53,116 nucleotides of DNA from an uncultured Burkholderiales bacterium (GTDB lineage Bacteria > Pseudomonadota > Gammaproteobacteria > Burkholderiales > Burkholderiaceae): NCBI GenBank assembly GCA_937891045.1, contig CALBEV010000132.1, positions 1 through 53,116 of the forward strand. The letters run 5' to 3'. Numbering within the stretch: position 1 is the stretch's first letter; every line of letters starts with the position of its first letter. Of this stretch, positions 50,911 through 53,116 are shown piece after piece. The notes below the pieces were generated by a model. The model was given only the letters and a program-made list of their open reading frames with translations. It ran no database searches and was not told the origin of the DNA. A program made the position numbers and the translations under genes.

Positions 50911-51584
50911 GAATTGTCTCCGTTGATGGGCCCGTTGTTTGGCGAAACCTGTGCAGCAGGACGGGCCTCAGACCCTGATGCACATTGAACATGAATACGT
51001 TGAAACTCTTGCTCACCTTGGGTGTCAGTGAGCCTTTTTTCGCGGGTGAAATCTGAGGAACAGGCATCGCTGCTGAGGACTTGACCCAAGCGCGGCTGAA
51101 AGCCGATGTACCAAGTGGGGTCTTGCATCTGCAATTTGACCTGGTCCAATTGTTTGTCAGCCGCCAACTGAACTGCAAACTCTAGAAAAATGCCGCCTTG
51201 GAAACCGCGTCCCGCGTCCCGCGCTACAAAATTGTTGACTTGGAAATTCAACGGTTTGCCAGTCTGCGCATCTTCAATGGTGAGGAAATACTGGTAGGGC
51301 TGCATCAGGCTTTGGTTCGCCTCGGCAAAAGCCTGGAGTTCATCCGGGTCGAGCTGGCTGTTTTTGTTCAGGTCGATGTTCTCGCGGACCAGCAGGGTGT
51401 TTTGCGCGTCCATTTGCCAACTGACATGAAAGCCCGTGAGTTGGCGGGCTTGGTTCAGCATGGGGTCAAGCTGGTAGGCCAAGCGCAGATGCGGGTGCGC
51501 ATGGGCCAAACCCACACCGATTGTCAAAAGAGCGATCAGCGAAGCTTTGAGAAAAACAAAAGACACCTGCCACCCACCATTCAT
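50907..51584 (-). CDS. DUF1007 protein with EF-hand-like loop
   Basis: A 225-residue exported protein: signal peptide LKASLIALLTIGVGLAHA, then HPHLRLAYQL, the DUF1007 start. Residues 71-82 (DLNKNSQLDPDE) form a canonical 12-residue EF-hand calcium loop. DUF1007 proteins usually accompany nickel, cobalt or zinc transporters; none is seen here and the next gene is the secreted cyclase, which overlaps it. A Fur-like palindrome lies 77 bases upstream. Metal binding or delivery in the periplasm is inferred. Confidence 0.8.
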   Translation of the reverse strand: MNGGWQVSFVFLKASLIALLTIGVGLAHAHPHLRLAYQLDPMLNQARQLTGFHVSWQMDAQNTLLVRENIDLNKNSQLDPDELQAFAEANQSLMQPYQYFLTIEDAQTGKPLNFQVNNFVARDAGRGFQGGIFLEFAVQLAADKQLDQVKLQMQDPTWYIGFQPRLGQVLSSDACSSDFTREKRLTDTQGEQEFQRIHVQCASGSEARPAAQVSPNNGPINGDNS

Positions 51585-51660
51585 GAATCAGAATAAGAAG
51601 CCAATATCGCAAGAATCAATTCAAAATTACATAGGGGTATTCGATAGGAGTTTTCTATTA

Positions 51661-51678
51661 TTGAGAATGCATTCTCAA
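51661..51678. promoter_or_regulatory. Fur/Zur-like 18-bp perfect palindrome
   Basis: TTGAGAATGCATTCTCAA, between the DUF1007 start and the tRNA gene. TGAGAAT/ATTCTCA arms are those of Fur boxes in Pseudomonas and betaproteobacteria, but the central spacer is two bases rather than the usual one. It could control the DUF1007-cyclase pair in response to a metal. Confidence 0.5.
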
Positions 51679-51691
51679 AAATCACCTTGGT

Positions 51692-51766
51692 TGGTGCCCC
51701 CGACAGGAATCGAACCTGTATCACTCCCTTAGGAGGGGAGAGTTCTATCCATTGAACTACGGTGGC
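51692..51766 (-). tRNA. tRNA-Arg (anticodon CCT)
   Basis: A 75-base cloverleaf including an encoded CCA. The D-stem is GTTC/GAAC, the anticodon stem CTCCC/GGGAG with loop CTCCTAA (anticodon CCT, reads AGG) and the T-arm ACAGG-TTCGATT-CCTGT. The acceptor stem GCCACCG/CGGGGGC has an A4-G69 mismatch. It resembles E. coli argW. Confidence 0.93.
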
Positions 51767-51831
51767 GGGCAAAGAATTGTAGGCTTGGGGTTTGAGCAGA
51801 TTGTCACGAACAAAGACACAGGGGGCTTCTC

Positions 51832-51972
51832 ATGGGCATGTGGATAGAACTGGGCGTGTTTGGGCTGGTGTTTGTGTTTGCGCTGCACCAATGGAGCGAC
51901 TTGAAAAAAGAGAAGCTGAAGCGGGAGCAACAAAAAGCGGCTGCGGAAGCTGAATCGCCAAAGGACAGCTGA
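51832..51972 (+). CDS. 46-residue single-pass membrane protein
   Basis: From ATG 51832 the frame encodes one hydrophobic helix (WIELGVFGLVFVFALHQW, residues 4-21) followed by a basic, helical and then acidic tail (SDLKKEKLKREQQKAAAEAE). The composition and clean topology (N-out, positive-inside tail) support a real small membrane protein. No function can be named. It lies between tRNA-Arg and the VWA gene and is convergent with the latter. Confidence 0.6.
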   Translation: MGMWIELGVFGLVFVFALHQWSDLKKEKLKREQQKAAAEAESPKDS

Positions 51973-52026
51973 TCGGGTGGCGCTGGCGCAACACCGTGCA
52001 TATTGAATCCGATTGGATAGGGTCAG

Positions 52027-53116
52027 TTATTTGCTCAGCATCCGCATCGCGTCTTCCAGCCCTTTGAGGGTGAGCGGGAACATGCGGTTGCTGACCAGCT
52101 GCTGGATGATGCTGATGCTTTGCCGGTACTGCCACACACCAAGTGGTTCGGGGTTGATCCACGCAAACTTGGGGTAGGCGTGGGTTAGGCGTTGCAGCCA
52201 TTCGGCACCGGCTTCTTCGTTGTTGTATTCCACGCTGCCACCGGGCTGCAAAATTTCATACGGGCTCATGGTGGCGTCGCCCACAAAGATGAGTTTGTGG
52301 TCCTTGTTGTACTTGCGGATCACGTCCAAGGTGTCGAATTTTTCGGCGAACCGGCGGCGGTTGTTTTTCCACAAAAAGTCATACACGCAGTTGTGGAAAT
52401 AGAAAAACTCCAGGTGTTTGAACTCGCCTTTCACCGCTGAAAACAGCTCTTCCACCCGCGCCACGTGCTCGTCCATGGTGCCGCCCACATCCATCAGCAA
52501 CAACAGCTTCACGTTGTTGTGGCGTTCGGGCCGCATTTTGATGTCTAAGTAGCCCGCATTGGCGGCTGTGCTGCGGATGGTGTTGTCCAAATCGAACTCG
52601 TCTTCCGCGCCTTCGCGGGCAAAGCGGCGCAGTCGGCGCAGCGCCACTTTGATGTTGCGGGTGCCCAGCTCGACGCTGTCGTCATAGTCTTGGAAAGCGC
52701 GTTGCTCCCACACCTTCACAGCGCTTTTGCCGCCGCCTTTGCCGCCAATGCGGATGCCTTGTGGGTTGTAGCCGCCATTGCCAAACGGCGAGGTGCCGCC
52801 GGTGCCAATCCATTTGTTGCCGCCTTGGTGACGCTCCTTTTGTTCTTCCAAGCGCTTCTTCAAGGTTTCCATCAGCTCGTCCCAGCCCATTTTTTCAATC
52901 GCGGCTTTTTGCTCGGGCGTGAGTTCGTTTTCCAGGGTTTTCTTCAGCCATTCCAGCGGCACATCGGCGGTGAAGTCAGTGAGCATTTCCACGCCTTTGA
53001 AATACGCACCAAAGGCTTTGTCGAACTTGTCGAAATGCTTTTCATCCTTCACCAAAATCATGCGGCTCAGGTGGTAGAAATCGTCCATGCTGCTCGACTC
53101 GCTTTGCGGCCCCACC
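52027..53116 (-). CDS. VWA-domain (CoxE-like) protein, 5' end outside window
   Basis: This 363-codon fragment lacks its N terminus, which lies beyond the window; the frame is open to the edge. Residues about 10-100 are helical and charged, then a glycine-rich linker (GTGGTSPFGNGGYNPQG, GGKGGGK) precedes the VWA domain with a MIDAS-like LLLLMDVGGTMDEHV (DVGGT in place of DxSxS) and IFVGDATMSPYEIL. Such CoxE/YehP-type VWA proteins usually work with MoxR-type AAA ATPases as metal-insertion or assembly chaperones. The partner gene is not in view but may lie further upstream. Confidence 0.88.
   Translation of the reverse strand, partial: VGPQSESSSMDDFYHLSRMILVKDEKHFDKFDKAFGAYFKGVEMLTDFTADVPLEWLKKTLENELTPEQKAAIEKMGWDELMETLKKRLEEQKERHQGGNKWIGTGGTSPFGNGGYNPQGIRIGGKGGGKSAVKVWEQRAFQDYDDSVELGTRNIKVALRRLRRFAREGAEDEFDLDNTIRSTAANAGYLDIKMRPERHNNVKLLLLMDVGGTMDEHVARVEELFSAVKGEFKHLEFFYFHNCVYDFLWKNNRRRFAEKFDTLDVIRKYNKDHKLIFVGDATMSPYEILQPGGSVEYNNEEAGAEWLQRLTHAYPKFAWINPEPLGVWQYRQSISIIQQLVSNRMFPLTLKGLEDAMRMLSK

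Noticed and set aside
1..53116. CRISPR array
   Set aside because: No series of regularly spaced identical repeats is present at any scale inspected; the only direct repeat pair of note is the 13-mer upstream of the porin gene.

Overview
The window reads as chromosomal DNA of a betaproteobacterium of the order Burkholderiales, most likely a freshwater Comamonadaceae (Limnohabitans or Rhodoferax-like). The evidence is gene order and protein style (dusB-fis-purH; yqgE-ruvX-pyrR-pyrB-pyrC'; a soluble NAD-dependent fds formate dehydrogenase; phenylacetate genes paaG/I/K). Genus is an inference. Coding density is high, with many ATGA overlaps. I see no insertion sequence, prophage, CRISPR array or rRNA. 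One tRNA gene, Arg(CCT), is present.

Region 1 (1-4605): a minus-strand run encodes a RodZ-like HTH protein without a membrane segment, a bactofilin, a full-length MreB, a membrane histidine kinase and a response regulator cut by the window edge. A FixJ-type regulator diverges from it and carries an in-frame TAG at codon 20. Cytoskeletal polymers in one run with signalling genes is the most unusual arrangement here. Region 2 (4644-14628): an alpha/beta hydrolase and enoyl-CoA hydratase diverge from paaG-paaI-paaK. Then come M61 peptidase, dsbC and a UbiH-type monooxygenase (minus), ychF (plus) and a HigB/HigA-type toxin-antitoxin pair. Region 3 (14642-22786): DUF2062 protein, TerC/Alx protein with a terminator-like leader hairpin, NhaR-like regulator, Bax inhibitor-1 protein, zinc-ribbon protein, SbtA-type bicarbonate transporter, YqaA protein and dusB-fis-purH.

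Region 4 (22857-26429): a defence/addiction island with BrnT/BrnA, an unrecognised 55-residue ORF, a second HigB/HigA pair, a VapB/VapC-like pair and an AAA/DUF4143 ATPase. Most units have their own palindromic operator. Region 5 (26513-34811): small beta-barrel protein, hemL, thiD-like kinase, rubredoxin, photolyase and the pyrimidine operon with a catalytically dead dihydroorotase, closed by a perfect 53-bp palindrome.

Region 6 (34825-49894) is a functional neighbourhood for molybdenum-dependent formate oxidation. Molybdate uptake is split into modE-modB-modC (minus) and porin-modA (plus), around an operator-like repeat region. The fds operon (transporter, fdsG, fdsB, fdsA, fdhD, fdsD) encodes the molybdoenzyme and faces a regulator with a ModE-like HTH and a periplasmic-binding-like domain. 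A cytochrome c and FccB-type sulfide dehydrogenase follow modC. Together they suggest lithoheterotrophic energy gain from formate and sulfide. Region 7 (49951-53116): secreted cyclase-family protein, DUF1007 protein, a Fur-like palindrome, tRNA-Arg, a 46-residue membrane peptide and a VWA protein cut by the window end.
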